This document shows positions 26,817-37,393 of a stretch of 48,208 nucleotides of DNA, piece after piece. The stretch spans positions 1 through 48,208 of the forward strand of contig JABDQW010000023.1 of the NCBI GenBank assembly GCA_013042055.1. Reading direction: 5' to 3'. The notes under the pieces are model-generated. The model saw only the letters and a program-made list of their open reading frames with translations. It was not told the origin of the DNA and ran no database searches. This DNA is from Gammaproteobacteria bacterium (lineage in GTDB: Bacteria; Pseudomonadota; Gammaproteobacteria; SZUA-229). A program made the position numbers and the translations under genes. Positions within the stretch are counted from its first letter, which is position 1, and each line of letters opens with the position of its first letter.

Positions 26817-26845
26817 GCCGGCAGATCAGCCAATCCATTAATACG

Positions 26846-26867
26846 GCGGCCGGGTAAACCCGGCCGC
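26846..26867 (+). terminator. GC-rich hairpin after the secreted orphan
   Basis: GCGGCCGGGT-AA-ACCCGGCCGC is a perfect 10-bp inverted repeat 30 nt after the stop codon, followed by TGTCTCTT. The strong stem suggests termination, although the T-tract is imperfect. Confidence 0.6.
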
Positions 26868-26938
26868 TGTCTCTTGATCGTAGCATCACAGCTGCTTTTA
26901 AGCCGGCATAGCCCGGATGGGCAAATGTTGTTCGAGCA

Positions 26939-26996
26939 GACCTGTCGCGCTTCAGGCTGGTCTTCGTGTCCGTAAGCTTTTTCTTCCTCAAACCGT
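26939..26996 (+). repeat. Dispersed repeat shared with 40.7 kb
   Basis: About 46 bp beginning TTCAGGCTGGTCTTCGTGTC at 26951 is nearly identical (about 44 of 47) to 40735-40781, with similarity extending upstream over CCTGTC-CG. Here only the left half is present. The copy at 40.7 kb also has a right arm that can pair with it. Confidence 0.7.
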
Positions 26997-27217
26997 GGTG
27001 ACAGCGTTTATTTGTCATCATGACGTTGACAAGCGGAGTGATCACCCCAGGAGCCCAGAAGAATCCGCTGTGGGAATCGATCTATAAATTATGCATTTCT
27101 TTACATATCGATTGATTAGACCAATAGTTGATACCCGTCAAGTCTGCTAAATTAGAGCATAGTAAAATACTAATTGAGTAGGTTGATGAATATTTTTATT
27201 GGTATCTGGGGGTATCT

Positions 27218-27349
27218 ATGAAAGAGTGGTTAGACTTGTTATTTGGAAATGCCAGTGGTTTGATGAGTATGATTGTCATCTTTGGGACGATTGCAGTTGC
27301 GGCCTTTCTCGTAACAATGCTGGTGGTTAAATCAAGCCAAGAAAAGTAA
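27218..27349 (+). CDS. Small DUF3149-type membrane protein
   Basis: This 43-residue ORF is too short for the ORF track. It starts at ATG 27218 (MKEWLDLLFGNASGLMSM) and has a single hydrophobic helix (MIVIFGTIAVAAFLVTMLVV) and a charged C-terminus. The DLLFG-x4-GLMS opening followed by one helix matches the DUF3149 family of tiny proteobacterial membrane proteins as I remember it. Function is unknown. It is convergent with the tRNA-Ile gene and followed by an inverted repeat that may be its terminator. Confidence 0.75.
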   Translation: MKEWLDLLFGNASGLMSMIVIFGTIAVAAFLVTMLVVKSSQEK

Positions 27350-27376
27350 GTTTGTTGATATTGGCGAGTGAGAAGT

Positions 27377-27428
27377 AGCAAGGGAGGGGCTGGCTTATCG
27401 CAATTTGGGTAGAACTTTCTCCCTTGCT
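27377..27428. terminator. Inverted repeat between the DUF3149 gene and tRNA-Ile
   Basis: AGCAAGGGAG (27377-27386) and CTCCCTTGCT (27419-27428) pair perfectly over 10 bp with a 32-nt loop. GCATTTTCG follows on the plus strand. It lies between convergent genes and may terminate both, though T-runs are weak on each side. Confidence 0.5.
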
Positions 27429-27442
27429 GCATTTTCGCTTAT

Positions 27443-27797
27443 TGGTGGGCCTGGAAGGACTCGAACCTTCGACCAATGGATTCACTTGTCCCCGGTATTT
27501 CTATCGGGAGCGGACTATCTCATCACCCTCAGCTGCCCCATTTTTCAGAACCACTGTTAGAGTGCGGGACGCTTGAACCTGTTATTAAGAACACTCGGTA
27601 TCTAAACCAGTTCTCAGGTAGTCTCTGCACCTTCCGGAAGTGTACTCCCGGTTTGGCTCAGGGTTGCCAGCAGTCGAATCTTTACTGAGACTGGCTGTTA
27701 AGGTTTCCCTGAATTCATCCCGTTCATCTCATTTCTTTCGAAATGAGCGCACCTTTTTTGATGAGTCCACTGCTCTAACCAACTGAGCTACAGGCCC
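27443..27797 (-). tRNA. tRNA-Ile(CAU), interrupted by a group I intron
   Basis: On the minus strand the 5' exon (27797-27761, 37 nt) begins GGGCCTGTAGCTCAGTTGG and ends CTCAT. The 3' exon (27482-27443, 40 nt) begins AATCCATTGG and ends CAGGCCCACCA. Joined, they make a normal 77-nt tRNA: 7-bp acceptor GGGCCTG/CAGGCCC, D arm, anticodon stem GTGGA/TCCAT with loop CTCATAA, TTCGAGT in the T arm, and an encoded CCA. The CAT anticodon with this body is the minor isoleucine tRNA, whose C34 is changed to lysidine by TilS so that it reads AUA. A 278-nt intron follows anticodon base 36. Confidence 0.93.
27483..27760 (-). ncRNA. Group I self-splicing intron in the anticodon loop (IC3-like)
   Basis: The 278-nt insert shows the conserved group I core in order. 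P appears as TTCAGGGAAACCTTAA and Q as GGCAACCCTGAGCCAA, and their TCAGGG/CCCTGA pairing forms P4. R is GGTGCAGAGACTA and S is GAGATAGTCC, giving P7. The last base is G, as required. P1 can form between exon CAT plus the first intron base and the guide GGTG, placing a U.G wobble at the 5' splice site. P2 is CTCATTTC-GAAA-GAAATGAG. The core closely resembles the Azoarcus tRNA-Ile intron as I recall it. There is no homing endonuclease ORF. Confidence 0.9.
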
Positions 27798-28037
27798 AAA
27801 AGAACATAAAGTCATCGATGTAACGCAGTGTCGTTGATCGCTCTATTTTTATCCTATGCGCTCACATGCGTGATGATAGCGTATTGGACTGAGCGCTAAC
27901 GCGCACGCAACGAATTATATATGAAACTTTTTAGGCAATCATGAAAAATTCGACATTAGGTTTAAATATACGGGCTGCTGTGGGGTATGGCAACACCCGG
28001 AGCCTGATGTCATACTCCGGATGTCGAGCCGTACAGA

Positions 28038-29888
28038 TTAATTGTTGCTGTCATCGCCGAGGAAGCTGCGCAGGTGTTCCGCTCGGCTTGGATGACGCAG
28101 TTTGCGTAGAGCCTTGGCTTCGATCTGACGAATGCGTTCACGCGTCACATCGAATTGCTTGCCGACTTCTTCCAGTGTGTGATCGGTGTTCATGTCGATG
28201 CCGAAACGCATACGCAAGACCTTGGACTCGCGTGCGGTCAACGTCGTCAAGATATCTTTGGTTGATTCACGCAATGACTCGCTGGTGGCGGAGTCGTCAG
28301 GTGACTGGATATTTAGGTCTTCGATGAAGTCGCCCAGATGTGAATCCTCATCATCACCAATAGGCGTTTCCATCGAAATTGGCTCTTTGGCGATTTTTAG
28401 CACCTTGCGTACCTTGTCTTCCGGCATTTCCATTTTTTCGGCCAGTTCTTCCGGTGTAGGTTCACGGCCCATTTCCTGTAGCATTGCTCGGAAGATGCGG
28501 TTCAGTTTGTTGATCGTTTCGATCATGTGGACGGGAATACGGATAGTGCGTGCCTGGTCTGCGATTGAACGCGTGATTGCCTGGCGTATCCACCAGGTCG
28601 CATAAGTTGAGAATTTATAGCCGCGGCGGTATTCGAATTTATCGACGGCTTTCATCAGGCCGATATTGCCTTCCTGAATCAGGTCAAGGAATTGCAAGCC
28701 GCGGTTGGTGTATTTTTTCGCAATCGAAATGACCAATCGCAAGTTGGCTTCGACCATTTCCTTCTTGGCGCGGCGAGCTTTGGCTTCGCCGATCGACATT
28801 TTGCGGTTGATTTCCTTAATTTCGGAGATTCCGAGGCCGTACTCTTTCTCCAATGCAGCGAGTTTTTGCTGTGTCAGCTTGATCTCGGGTGCCACTTCGG
28901 CGAGCGCGGGTGAATATTCGTGGCCCGTGCAGTATTCGTCTATCCAGTCGACATTGGTCTCGTTCTGGGGGAAGGTCGTTATCATGATCTTGCGCGGCAT
29001 ACGTGCACGATTAACAGCCAAATCAAGAACATGGCGTTCCAGCATGCGAACGCGTTCGATCGTTTTGTGCAGATCGATCGTTAATCGAGACACCGTGGGT
29101 GGTGTGTACTTGAATCCAAGGAACGCAGTGGCCATCGCATGACGCGCCTTCAAGACCGCCTCACGATCGCCTTTGGTGATGGTGTTGGCGGTTCGGGTGT
29201 GAGCGCGCCTGATCTTAGAAAACAGCTTTTTTACGTCCTCGGGATCGAGACCGATATCGACGGGTTCGGTTTTTTCGCTGGCTTTTCCAGCAGCGGCAAG
29301 TTTGGCTTCCTTGGCCGCGTTTTCCAGAGCTTCGGCTGCCAGGCGGTCGAGTTCCTCGTCGCTTTTGTGAAAGTCAGCCACCAAGTCGCTGAGTCGGTTG
29401 TCTCCGGCTTCAACGCCATCCCACATGTTTAGGACGGTGGTGACCGTGTGTGGATTGGTTGCCAACGCTTCCAGAACCTGCTTCAGGCCCTCTTCGATAC
29501 GTTTCGCGATCTCGATTTCACCTTCGCGTGTCAGCAGTTCGACGCTGCCCATTTCGCGCATGTACATGCGCACCGGGTCGGTCGTGCGACCAAGCTCGGT
29601 TTCGATCGATGCGAGTGCCGCTACCGCTTCCTCGGTCGTATCGTCATCCGCTTCACTGACTGAACTGTCACTCAGGATCAGCGACTCGCCTTCCGGGGCG
29701 GTTTCGCACACGTTGATGCCCATGTCGTTGATCGTGTTGATGATATCCTCGACCTGGGAGGGGTCCACAATGCCTTCGGGTAGGTGATCATTGACCTCGG
29801 AATAAGTCAGATAACCCTGCTCTTTACCTTTTGCAATAAGCAGTTTTAAGCGTGATTTCTGTTCTTTTTCAGTTACTTGTAATGCCAT
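28038..29888 (-). CDS. rpoD: RNA polymerase sigma-70 factor RpoD
   Basis: This 616-residue primary sigma factor has region 1.1 at the N-terminus ([28 protein letters not shown]), region 1.2 ([29 protein letters not shown]), a long non-conserved insert, and region 2 ([49 protein letters not shown]). Regions 3 and 4 follow, including the -35-binding helix [20 protein letters not shown]. The start is placed at ATG 29888 ([10 protein letters not shown]). The ORF track start at 29927 is a TTG adding 13 non-conserved residues. The usual rpsU-dnaG neighbours are absent. The upstream gene is divergent. Confidence 0.97.
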   Translation of the reverse strand: MALQVTEKEQKSRLKLLIAKGKEQGYLTYSEVNDHLPEGIVDPSQVEDIINTINDMGINVCETAPEGESLILSDSSVSEADDDTTEEAVAALASIETELGRTTDPVRMYMREMGSVELLTREGEIEIAKRIEEGLKQVLEALATNPHTVTTVLNMWDGVEAGDNRLSDLVADFHKSDEELDRLAAEALENAAKEAKLAAAGKASEKTEPVDIGLDPEDVKKLFSKIRRAHTRTANTITKGDREAVLKARHAMATAFLGFKYTPPTVSRLTIDLHKTIERVRMLERHVLDLAVNRARMPRKIMITTFPQNETNVDWIDEYCTGHEYSPALAEVAPEIKLTQQKLAALEKEYGLGISEIKEINRKMSIGEAKARRAKKEMVEANLRLVISIAKKYTNRGLQFLDLIQEGNIGLMKAVDKFEYRRGYKFSTYATWWIRQAITRSIADQARTIRIPVHMIETINKLNRIFRAMLQEMGREPTPEELAEKMEMPEDKVRKVLKIAKEPISMETPIGDDEDSHLGDFIEDLNIQSPDDSATSESLRESTKDILTTLTARESKVLRMRFGIDMNTDHTLEEVGKQFDVTRERIRQIEAKALRKLRHPSRAEHLRSFLGDDSNN

Positions 29889-30266
29889 TTGATTGCTGCC
29901 AAGCGTGAATGCAATTATTAAACCCAATCGAAAATTTTAACATTTATCGTTCATGAGATCCATCTATGTGGTGATGCTGGTGACGGTTTTCAAGTGCCTT
30001 CGATACATGTTGAAAGACGCAATCTATTCTTGCTCATCCTAGCTTTACTCCAAAGGGTCAATGGATCCCCCGTATTTTTCGCCGCCTGACGAGAGATACG
30101 GGTAAAGATCATGACTATACCAGACCGTTTCTCGATATAATATGACTGTTCGATGCCCATTCAGTTCTGATAATCGGTCAGTAACCGATCAGCGGCGTTC
30201 AGGTGCCGGGATTCCGGTATGGATTCATCATTGCGATGGTGGTCGCGCAAAGAGAGAGAGAAAATT
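29889..30266. other. 378-bp divergent region between rpoD and the thioredoxin-like gene
   Basis: This region must hold the rpoD promoter (minus) and that of the thioredoxin-like gene (plus). A TATAAT lies at 30136-30141 on the plus strand, with no convincing -35. CCCGTAT and ATACGGG (about 30068-30104) form a 7-bp inverted repeat. No further gene is recognised. Confidence 0.5.
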
Positions 30267-30830
30267 ATGGTCAGTCTGGAAACACCTGTTTGTGAGTTTG
30301 ACAATGATATTGTCGATTTTTCCCTACCGGGCGTCGACGGAAAGACGTGGGACGTTGAATCATGTCGTGGAGAGAACGGCCTACTGGTAATGTTTATTTG
30401 CAACCACTGTCCCTACGTGAAAGCGATACGCGAGCGCATCGTGCGCGATACGCGTGAGCTGATGCAGATGGGGGTCAACAGTGTGGCGATCATGTCGAAC
30501 AATCCAGAGGAGTACCAGGAGGATTCGTTCGAGAATATGAAGCTGGTCGCTGAACAGTACGATTTCCCCTTTCCCTATTTAATCGATGAATCGCAGGATG
30601 TGGCTAAGGCCTATGGTGCCGTCTGTACGCCCGATTTCTTCGGTTACAACAAGGACTTGAGGCTGCAATACCGCGGCCGTCTCGATGCCAGCCGCAAGCA
30701 AACAGCGGAAGGCGACGTCAGGCGAGACCTGTTCGAAGCCATGAAACAGGTCGCCAAGACCGGGCATGGTCCTGAAGAGCAGATCCCCAGTATGGGTTGC
30801 TCCATCAAATGGAAGAGCGAAGCGGCCTGA
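30267..30830 (+). CDS. Thioredoxin-fold (peroxiredoxin-like) family protein
   Basis: This 187-residue cytoplasmic protein has a redoxin/AhpC-TSA-like fold: DFSLPGVDGKTWDVESCRGENGLLVMFICNHCPYVKAI, with a CxxC pair (CNHC) near residue 45. The C-terminus has the family-typical PSMGCSIKWK, which adds a third conserved cysteine. Relatives are annotated as thioredoxin family proteins of unclear substrate, so peroxide reduction is not claimed. The start is ATG 30267 with a GAGAGAG ribosome site. The ORF track start at 30219 adds 16 unconserved residues. A repeat element begins 6 nt after the stop. Confidence 0.88.
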   Translation: MVSLETPVCEFDNDIVDFSLPGVDGKTWDVESCRGENGLLVMFICNHCPYVKAIRERIVRDTRELMQMGVNSVAIMSNNPEEYQEDSFENMKLVAEQYDFPFPYLIDESQDVAKAYGAVCTPDFFGYNKDLRLQYRGRLDASRKQTAEGDVRRDLFEAMKQVAKTGHGPEEQIPSMGCSIKWKSEAA

Positions 30831-30836
30831 AAAAAT

Positions 30837-31065
30837 GGTCCGCAAATGAACGCAAATGCGCGCGAATGTTTTGTGGGGTGCGCCATGCGCGCCACGCAAC
30901 GTGTCCGGATCTTGAATGAATTGTTCGTTTTGTCTAGAGTTGTAATGGCGAGTGTTGCTCGCCGTTTCGCCGCGTGCGCGTTATCTAAGCCAGCATTTCG
31001 CTTGGGGCTCATGCGCTGCATGAGCCCCAGCCATCATTAGCGTTATTTGCGTTCATTTGCGGACC
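30837..31065. repeat. Inverted-repeat element, copy 1 (GTCCGCAAATGAACGCAAAT ends)
   Basis: This 229-bp element is bounded by 21-bp perfect terminal inverted repeats (30837-30857 and 31045-31065) containing GTCCGCAAATGAACGCAAAT. The left end is itself a decaying 10-bp tandem repeat (CGCAAATGAA, CGCAAATGCG, CGCGAATGTT). Near the right end is a perfect 12-bp hairpin TGGGGCTCATGC-GCT-GCATGAGCCCCA (31003-31029). Related elements lie at 38.5 and 44.3 kb. No transposase is present. Each lies just downstream of a gene, as expected for a miniature mobile element or similar repeat. Confidence 0.8.
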
Positions 31066-31217
31066 CTCTTGAGAAAGTAAAACAGGCCACTCTCCGTCAC
31101 TCCCTTGCGATAGATCAACTCCTTTGCTTGCCCATTCGGGTGAATTGAGGGAAAATACGCGCCTTTCGCCGCGTCGGGCACGGTAAGATCGCGCAGTTGG
31201 AGTGTCTGGCCTGTCGT
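31053..31217 (-). pseudogene. Possible remnant of a protein C-terminus
   Basis: The minus strand from 31217 to a TGA at 31053-31055 reads as 54 protein-like residues (TTGQTLQLRDLTVPDAAKG, then GAYFPSIHPNGQAKELIYRK and ESGLFYFLKRVRK) with plausible codon use and no start codon. The open frame extends to about 31262. The stop codon lies inside the terminal repeat of the neighbouring element, which suggests insertion of that element clipped or replaced the true end. The family was not recognised. It could also be chance. Confidence 0.35.
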
Positions 31218-31248
31218 TTTTATTAAGAATAATCTAAGAATTTCAGCT

Positions 31249-31279
31249 CCTGAGCAGGGCTTCTATCAATATGCTCAGG
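31249..31279 (+). promoter_or_regulatory. Hairpin in the tkt leader
   Basis: CCTGAGCA (31249-31256) and TGCTCAGG (31272-31279) pair perfectly, 40 nt before the tkt start. It could be part of the mRNA leader and affect stability or translation. No riboswitch class was recognised. Confidence 0.4.
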
Positions 31280-31318
31280 ATACATAACAGTTTCAAAACT
31301 TTTTAAATGGAGAGCACA

Positions 31319-33301
31319 ATGCCTTCACGCAGAGAGCTGGCTAACGCCATTCGCGCCTTAAGTATGGACGCCGTCCAACAAGCCAATTCAGGTCACCCCG
31401 GGGCGCCGATGGGTATGGCTGATATCGCCGAAGTCCTCTACAACGACTTCATGAAGCATAACCCGGCCAATCCCAAATGGGTCGATCGTGATCGCTTCAT
31501 TATGTCCAATGGTCATGGTTCCATGCTGCCCTACTCGTTGTTGCACTTGACTGGGTATGACATGCCATTGGATGAAATCAAGAACTTCCGGCAATTGCAT
31601 TCGAGAACACCGGGTCACCCTGAGTACGGTTATGCGCCCGGTATCGAGACCACGACGGGTCCGCTGGGCCAGGGTATCAGCAACGCTGTGGGTATGGCGA
31701 TCGCGGAGCGTGCGCTGGCTGCACGTTTCAACCAGGATGGGCATGACATCGTTGACCACAACACTTATGTGTTCCTTGGAGACGGTTGCCTAATGGAAGG
31801 CATTTCGCACGAATCTTGTTCGCTTGCCGGCACGCTGGGTCTGGGCAAGCTGATTGCAATCTACGATGACAACAACATTTCGATCGATGGAGAGGTCGAG
31901 GGCTGGTTCACCGATGATACACCGGGGCGCTTCACTGCCTACGGTTGGCATGTCGTGCCTGATGTGAACGGTCACGATGCCGATGCGGTCAAGGCGGCGA
32001 TCGAACAGGCACGCGCGGTAACGGATAAACCTTCGATCATCTGCTGCAAGACGACGATTGGTTTCGGATCGCCGAATAAGGGTGGTAAGGAAGAGTGCCA
32101 TGGTGCGCCGCTGGGTGCCGATGAAATCGAACTGACCCGCAAGGAGCTGGGCTGGTCTCACGATGCCTTTGTAATTCCCGATGACGTCTATGCTGGTTGG
32201 AATGCCGCTGATAAAGGTGCTGCGGCGGAGGCGGCGTGGAATGAGAAGTTCGCTGCCTATAAAGCGGCTCACCCCGAATTGGCTGCTGAATTCGAGCGCC
32301 GCACGGCTGGTGATCTGGCAGCAGATTGGGAAAGCCAGGCCGATGCATTCATCAAATCAGTGGCAGAAAAGGGCGACTCAATCGCCAGTCGCAAGGCGTC
32401 GCAGAATGCGATCGAAGGGCTTTCTGCCTTCACCGATTTCATGGGCGGTTCTGCTGATTTGGCCGGCTCCAATCTGACCATCGTTTCGCGCTCGGTACCT
32501 ATGCGTAGGCAGACTGCTGATGCCAACTACCTTAACTACGGCGTGCGCGAATTCGGCATGGCCGCGATTGTCAACGGTATTTCGCTGCACGGTGGTTTCG
32601 TTCCCTACGGCGCGACCTTCCTGATGTTTTCTGAGTATGCGCGTAATGCCCTGCGTATGGCAGCACTGATGCAGATCCAACATATCGAGGTGTTCACGCA
32701 CGATTCAATTGGTCTGGGTGAAGACGGGCCGACGCATCAGCCGGTCGAGCAGACGGCGACACTGCGTATGATGCCACGGATGTCGGTATGGCGTCCCTGT
32801 GATGCCGTTGAAACAGCGGTAGCCTGGAAAGCGGCGGTGATGAAAAAGAACGGACCGACATCGCTGGTTTTGTCGCGCCAGGGGCTGCCCCATCAGGATC
32901 GTACCGATGCCCAGATTGCCGATATCGGCAAGGGCGGCTATGTGTTGAAAGATAGTAACGGTGACCCCGACGTCATTGTTATCGCCACCGGTTCAGAAGT
33001 CGCGCTAGCGCTAGAAGCCGCCGCGGCATCGGGTAAAAACGTCCGCGTCGTGTCGATGCCATCAACGGATGCGTTCGATGCTCAAGACGAAAGTTACCGG
33101 GAATCGGTACTGCCGTCCTCGTGCACGGCTCGCGTGGCTGTAGAAGCCGGTGTGACCGGTTTCTGGCGCAAATATGTCGGCCTCGATGGCGCTGTGATCG
33201 GTATTGACACGTTCGGTGAATCAGCCCCAGCGGGTGATCTGTTCAAGCACTTCGGTTTTACCGTGGACAAGGTCGTTGATGCGATAAACAGCGTGGCATA
33301 A
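31319..33301 (+). CDS. tkt: Transketolase
   Basis: This 660-residue thiamine-diphosphate enzyme transfers two-carbon units between sugar phosphates in the pentose phosphate and Calvin cycles. The N-terminus [29 protein letters not shown] is typical. The ThDP/metal motif is [12 protein letters not shown] with downstream DDNNISIDG, and the pyrimidine-domain region is [18 protein letters not shown]. The start is ATG 31319, which has GGAG just upstream. The track's ATG 31307 would place the ribosome site inside the gene. It heads a cluster with gap, pgk, pyk and fba. Confidence 0.97.
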   Translation: MPSRRELANAIRALSMDAVQQANSGHPGAPMGMADIAEVLYNDFMKHNPANPKWVDRDRFIMSNGHGSMLPYSLLHLTGYDMPLDEIKNFRQLHSRTPGHPEYGYAPGIETTTGPLGQGISNAVGMAIAERALAARFNQDGHDIVDHNTYVFLGDGCLMEGISHESCSLAGTLGLGKLIAIYDDNNISIDGEVEGWFTDDTPGRFTAYGWHVVPDVNGHDADAVKAAIEQARAVTDKPSIICCKTTIGFGSPNKGGKEECHGAPLGADEIELTRKELGWSHDAFVIPDDVYAGWNAADKGAAAEAAWNEKFAAYKAAHPELAAEFERRTAGDLAADWESQADAFIKSVAEKGDSIASRKASQNAIEGLSAFTDFMGGSADLAGSNLTIVSRSVPMRRQTADANYLNYGVREFGMAAIVNGISLHGGFVPYGATFLMFSEYARNALRMAALMQIQHIEVFTHDSIGLGEDGPTHQPVEQTATLRMMPRMSVWRPCDAVETAVAWKAAVMKKNGPTSLVLSRQGLPHQDRTDAQIADIGKGGYVLKDSNGDPDVIVIATGSEVALALEAAAASGKNVRVVSMPSTDAFDAQDESYRESVLPSSCTARVAVEAGVTGFWRKYVGLDGAVIGIDTFGESAPAGDLFKHFGFTVDKVVDAINSVA

Positions 33302-33308
33302 AGCATTT

Positions 33309-33334
33309 TGTCCGCCCTGTGTATCGGGCGGACA
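33309..33334 (+). promoter_or_regulatory. Strong hairpin between tkt and gap
   Basis: TGTCCGCCC and GGGCGGACA form a perfect 9-bp stem with an 8-nt loop, 8 nt after the tkt stop. No T-run follows. It may be an mRNA processing or stabilising structure, or a partial attenuator, allowing gap to be expressed at a different level from tkt. Confidence 0.5.
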
Positions 33335-33338
33335 GTGA

Positions 33339-34373
<1,035 letters not shown>

Positions 34374-34520
34374 TCTAAGCGGATCTTTTGTCCGGGAGCG
34401 GCGTTGCGGCCCGAATTTGAAATGCTCATGTGCTCGTCTGCACACTCCGCTTTCAAAACCGAGCCGCGCCTTGCTCGCGAGCAAAATCTCTCGCTTAGAA
34501 AGTAATTGATAGAGTCTAAG

Positions 34521-34555
34521 CCAGCCCGATTTTGTACGTCGGGCTGGTGTTTTTA
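34521..34555 (+). terminator. Intrinsic terminator between gap and pgk
   Basis: CCAGCCCGA (34521-34529) and TCGGGCTGG (34539-34547) form a 9-bp stem with a 9-nt loop, followed by TGTTTTT. It ends the tkt-gap transcript 80 nt before pgk, so pgk probably has its own promoter or depends on readthrough. Confidence 0.85.
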
Positions 34556-34634
34556 AAGTCAGTGGCAACGAGTGTTGTTCGTTAAGTAGAAAAACTTAAC
34601 AAACATCATTCAAAAAGTATTCAGGAGTTTCAAA

Positions 34635-35816
34635 ATGTCCTTCATCAAACTCACAGATCTCGATTTGGCGGGCAAGCGCGTTTTGATCCGCGCTGACCTC
34701 AATGTGCCGGTTAAAGACGGCAAAGTAACTTCAGATGCGCGAATTGCCGCGTCTATGCCGACCATTGAACATTGCGCCAAGGCGGGTGCCAAGGTCATGG
34801 TGATGTCACACCGCGGCCGTCCGGAAGAAGGCAAGGTAGACGAAGAGAACTCGATGCAACCGATTGCAGATGATATATCTGCCAAACTCGGAAAGGACGT
34901 GCGTCTGATCAAGGACTACCTCGATAGTGTTCCCGAGGTTGCCGACGGCGAAGTGGTACTGTTCGAAAATGTACGCTTCAACGCGGGTGAAAAGAAAGAC
35001 GACGAGGCGCTTTCGAAGAAGTACGCCGCTCTGTGCGACGTATTTGTGATGGATGCTTTCGGTACTGCGCATCGCGCCCAGGCGTCGACGCACGGCGTCG
35101 GTGTCTTCGCACCGGTGGCCTGTGCCGGTCTGTTGCTGAGCGACGAGTTGGATAATCTGGCCAAGGCATTGGCGGAGCCGGCGCGTCCGATGGTCGCAAT
35201 CGTCGGTGGTTCCAAGGTATCGACCAAGCTAACCGTGCTCGAAGCGCTGTCTGAGAAAGTCGACCAACTGGTCGTCGGTGGCGGTATCGCCAACACTTTT
35301 CTGAAGGCCACGGGACACAACGTCGGCAAATCGCTGTGCGAAAACGACCTGGTTGACACGGCGAAGGCGCTGATCGATAAGATGCAGGCGCACGGCGCAA
35401 CCATTCCGATCGCGACCGATGTGGTTTGCGGCAAGGAATTCAGCGAAACTGCCGAGGCCACGCTGAAATCCGCCGATGCTGTAGAAGATGACGATATGAT
35501 CTTCGATATCGGTCCGGATTCTGCCAACGAACTGGCGGATATCATCAGCAAGGCCGGTACGATTGTCTGGAACGGCCCGGTCGGTGTGTTTGAGTTCGAT
35601 CAGTTCGGTGAAGGCACCAAGATCGTTTCGATGGCGATAGCGAATTCCGACGGTTTCAGCTTGGCCGGCGGTGGTGACACCATTGCTGCGATCCAGAAGT
35701 ATGACATCTACGACAAGGTGTCCTATATTTCCACAGCCGGCGGCGCTTTCCTCGAATATCTCGAAGGCAAAACCTTGCCTGCAGTGGCGATGCTGGAAGC
35801 GCAGGCTGAGAAGTAG
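34635..35816 (+). CDS. pgk: Phosphoglycerate kinase
   Basis: This 393-residue kinase interconverts 1,3-bisphosphoglycerate and 3-phosphoglycerate. The substrate-binding signature is [25 protein letters not shown], followed by [26 protein letters not shown] and [13 protein letters not shown]. The nucleotide domain has [17 protein letters not shown] and the C-terminal [12 protein letters not shown]. The start is ATG 34635 with an AGGAGTT ribosome site. pyk follows after 91 bp on the same strand. Confidence 0.98.
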   Translation: MSFIKLTDLDLAGKRVLIRADLNVPVKDGKVTSDARIAASMPTIEHCAKAGAKVMVMSHRGRPEEGKVDEENSMQPIADDISAKLGKDVRLIKDYLDSVPEVADGEVVLFENVRFNAGEKKDDEALSKKYAALCDVFVMDAFGTAHRAQASTHGVGVFAPVACAGLLLSDELDNLAKALAEPARPMVAIVGGSKVSTKLTVLEALSEKVDQLVVGGGIANTFLKATGHNVGKSLCENDLVDTAKALIDKMQAHGATIPIATDVVCGKEFSETAEATLKSADAVEDDDMIFDIGPDSANELADIISKAGTIVWNGPVGVFEFDQFGEGTKIVSMAIANSDGFSLAGGGDTIAAIQKYDIYDKVSYISTAGGAFLEYLEGKTLPAVAMLEAQAEK

Positions 35817-35907
35817 AGCGAGCTGCGACGGGTGATTGGTTAGTGAGACAGGATAATCAGGTGCGAATTTTATTCAAGCCGCGTCGCTAGCCACTCGAAA
35901 CCAAACC

Positions 35908-37335
35908 ATGCGCAGGACCAAGATAGTCGCGACGCTGGGCCCCGGCTCGTGTTCGCCCGATGTGATCGAAGCAATGATTCGTGCGGGCGTAGATGTGTTT
36001 CGTCTTAATTTTTCTCATGGAACACACGAGGAACAACGCCAACGCCATGCATTGATACGTGCGTGCAGCGAAAAAGTCGGCCGCGTCGTCGGTGTGTTGG
36101 CAGATTTGCAGGGCCCGAAAATACGCACAGGCCGTTTCGTCGATCGGCGCGTGCAACTGATTCGCGGTGAGCGTTTTATTCTGGATGCAGATCTGGGTGA
36201 TGATGAAGGCACGAACGAGCGTGTTGGCATCACCTACAAGGATCTGCCGAAAGACGTCAGGCCCGGCCATCTGTTGTTACTCGACGACGGTCGGGTCGAG
36301 CTCGAGGTCGTCGAGGTCCAGGGCAATCAGATTCACTGCGTTGTCGGCTACAGTTGTGAATTGTCCGACAACAAGGGCATCAACCTGAAAGGTGGCGGGC
36401 TGTCAGCGCCGGCTCTGACTGACAAAGACAAGCAGGACATCAAGGCGGCGGCAGCGCTTGGTGTCGACTATGTTGCATTGTCGTTCGCGCGTTCGGCAGA
36501 GGATGTGCATCGTTGCCGTGATTATGTGCGTAAGGCTGGCAGTGATGCCGGCATCGTCACCAAGGTCGAGCGTGGCGATGCAATCGACAACATCGACGAG
36601 ATCATCGTCGCTTCGGATGTGATCATGGTGGCGCGTGGTGACCTCGGTGTAGAACTCGGTGATGCCGAGTTGCCGGCAATACAGAAGAGCTGTATCAAGA
36701 AAGCGCGTGACCTGAACAAGGTTGTGATCACGGCGACGCAGATGATGGAATCGATGATCGACAATCCGATTCCGACGCGCGCCGAAGTGTTCGACGTGGC
36801 CAATGCCGTGCTGGACGGGACCGACGCGGTCATGCTGTCCGGTGAGACGGCGGTCGGTCGCTACCCCGTCAAGGTGGTGCAGGCGATGAGCCGTATCTGC
36901 GAGCACGCCGAGCAGCAGTCCGCAGCGCGATTGTCGGATCATCGCGTTCACCTTATGTTCGGCAGGGTTGATGAGGCCATCGCGATGGCTACAATGTATA
37001 CCGCGAATCATCTCGATGTGGCGGCGATCGCTTCATTGACGGAATCAGGCGCTACCGCGCTGTGGATGTCGCGCATCAGTTCGGGTATTCCGATTTATGC
37101 GCTGACCCGGCACCACAAAACGCAACGCAAGGTGGCTCTGTACCGGGGAGTTTATCCGGTCAACATCGAGAACAACCGGATTGGGCCGATTAATGTGACC
37201 CAGAGCGTCATCGATGTGTTGTTGAGCAGGGATATCGTATCCAAAGGTCAACGGATCATTATGACGCGCGGTGACCTGATGGGCGAAAAGGGGGCGGGTA
37301 CCAATGCGATGAAGATCGTGGATATCCCTGCGTAG
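35908..37335 (+). CDS. pyk: Pyruvate kinase
   Basis: This 475-residue enzyme converts phosphoenolpyruvate and ADP to pyruvate and ATP. The N-terminus [38 protein letters not shown] is diagnostic. [12 protein letters not shown], the catalytic-lysine region [19 protein letters not shown] and the metal/signature motif [12 protein letters not shown] follow, with [10 protein letters not shown] and [20 protein letters not shown]. The C-terminal effector domain is complete. It sits between pgk and fba, a placement common in clusters of this type. Confidence 0.98.
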   Translation: MRRTKIVATLGPGSCSPDVIEAMIRAGVDVFRLNFSHGTHEEQRQRHALIRACSEKVGRVVGVLADLQGPKIRTGRFVDRRVQLIRGERFILDADLGDDEGTNERVGITYKDLPKDVRPGHLLLLDDGRVELEVVEVQGNQIHCVVGYSCELSDNKGINLKGGGLSAPALTDKDKQDIKAAAALGVDYVALSFARSAEDVHRCRDYVRKAGSDAGIVTKVERGDAIDNIDEIIVASDVIMVARGDLGVELGDAELPAIQKSCIKKARDLNKVVITATQMMESMIDNPIPTRAEVFDVANAVLDGTDAVMLSGETAVGRYPVKVVQAMSRICEHAEQQSAARLSDHRVHLMFGRVDEAIAMATMYTANHLDVAAIASLTESGATALWMSRISSGIPIYALTRHHKTQRKVALYRGVYPVNIENNRIGPINVTQSVIDVLLSRDIVSKGQRIIMTRGDLMGEKGAGTNAMKIVDIPA

Positions 37336-37393
37336 AAAAATTTCAACGGTATTAATATCAAGCGTAAAACTACCAAATTTTAGGAGAACTAAA

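Noticed and set aside
30837-30870. Tandem 10-mers (CGCAAATGAA) as a CRISPR-like or tandem-repeat locus
   Set aside because: Only three decaying units, no spacers; they are the end of an inverted-repeat element.
31082-31217. 6S RNA or riboswitch in the tkt leader, from ACAGGCCA/TGGCCTGT pairing
   Set aside because: No match to 6S or known riboswitch cores; the region reads better as a coding remnant on the minus strand.
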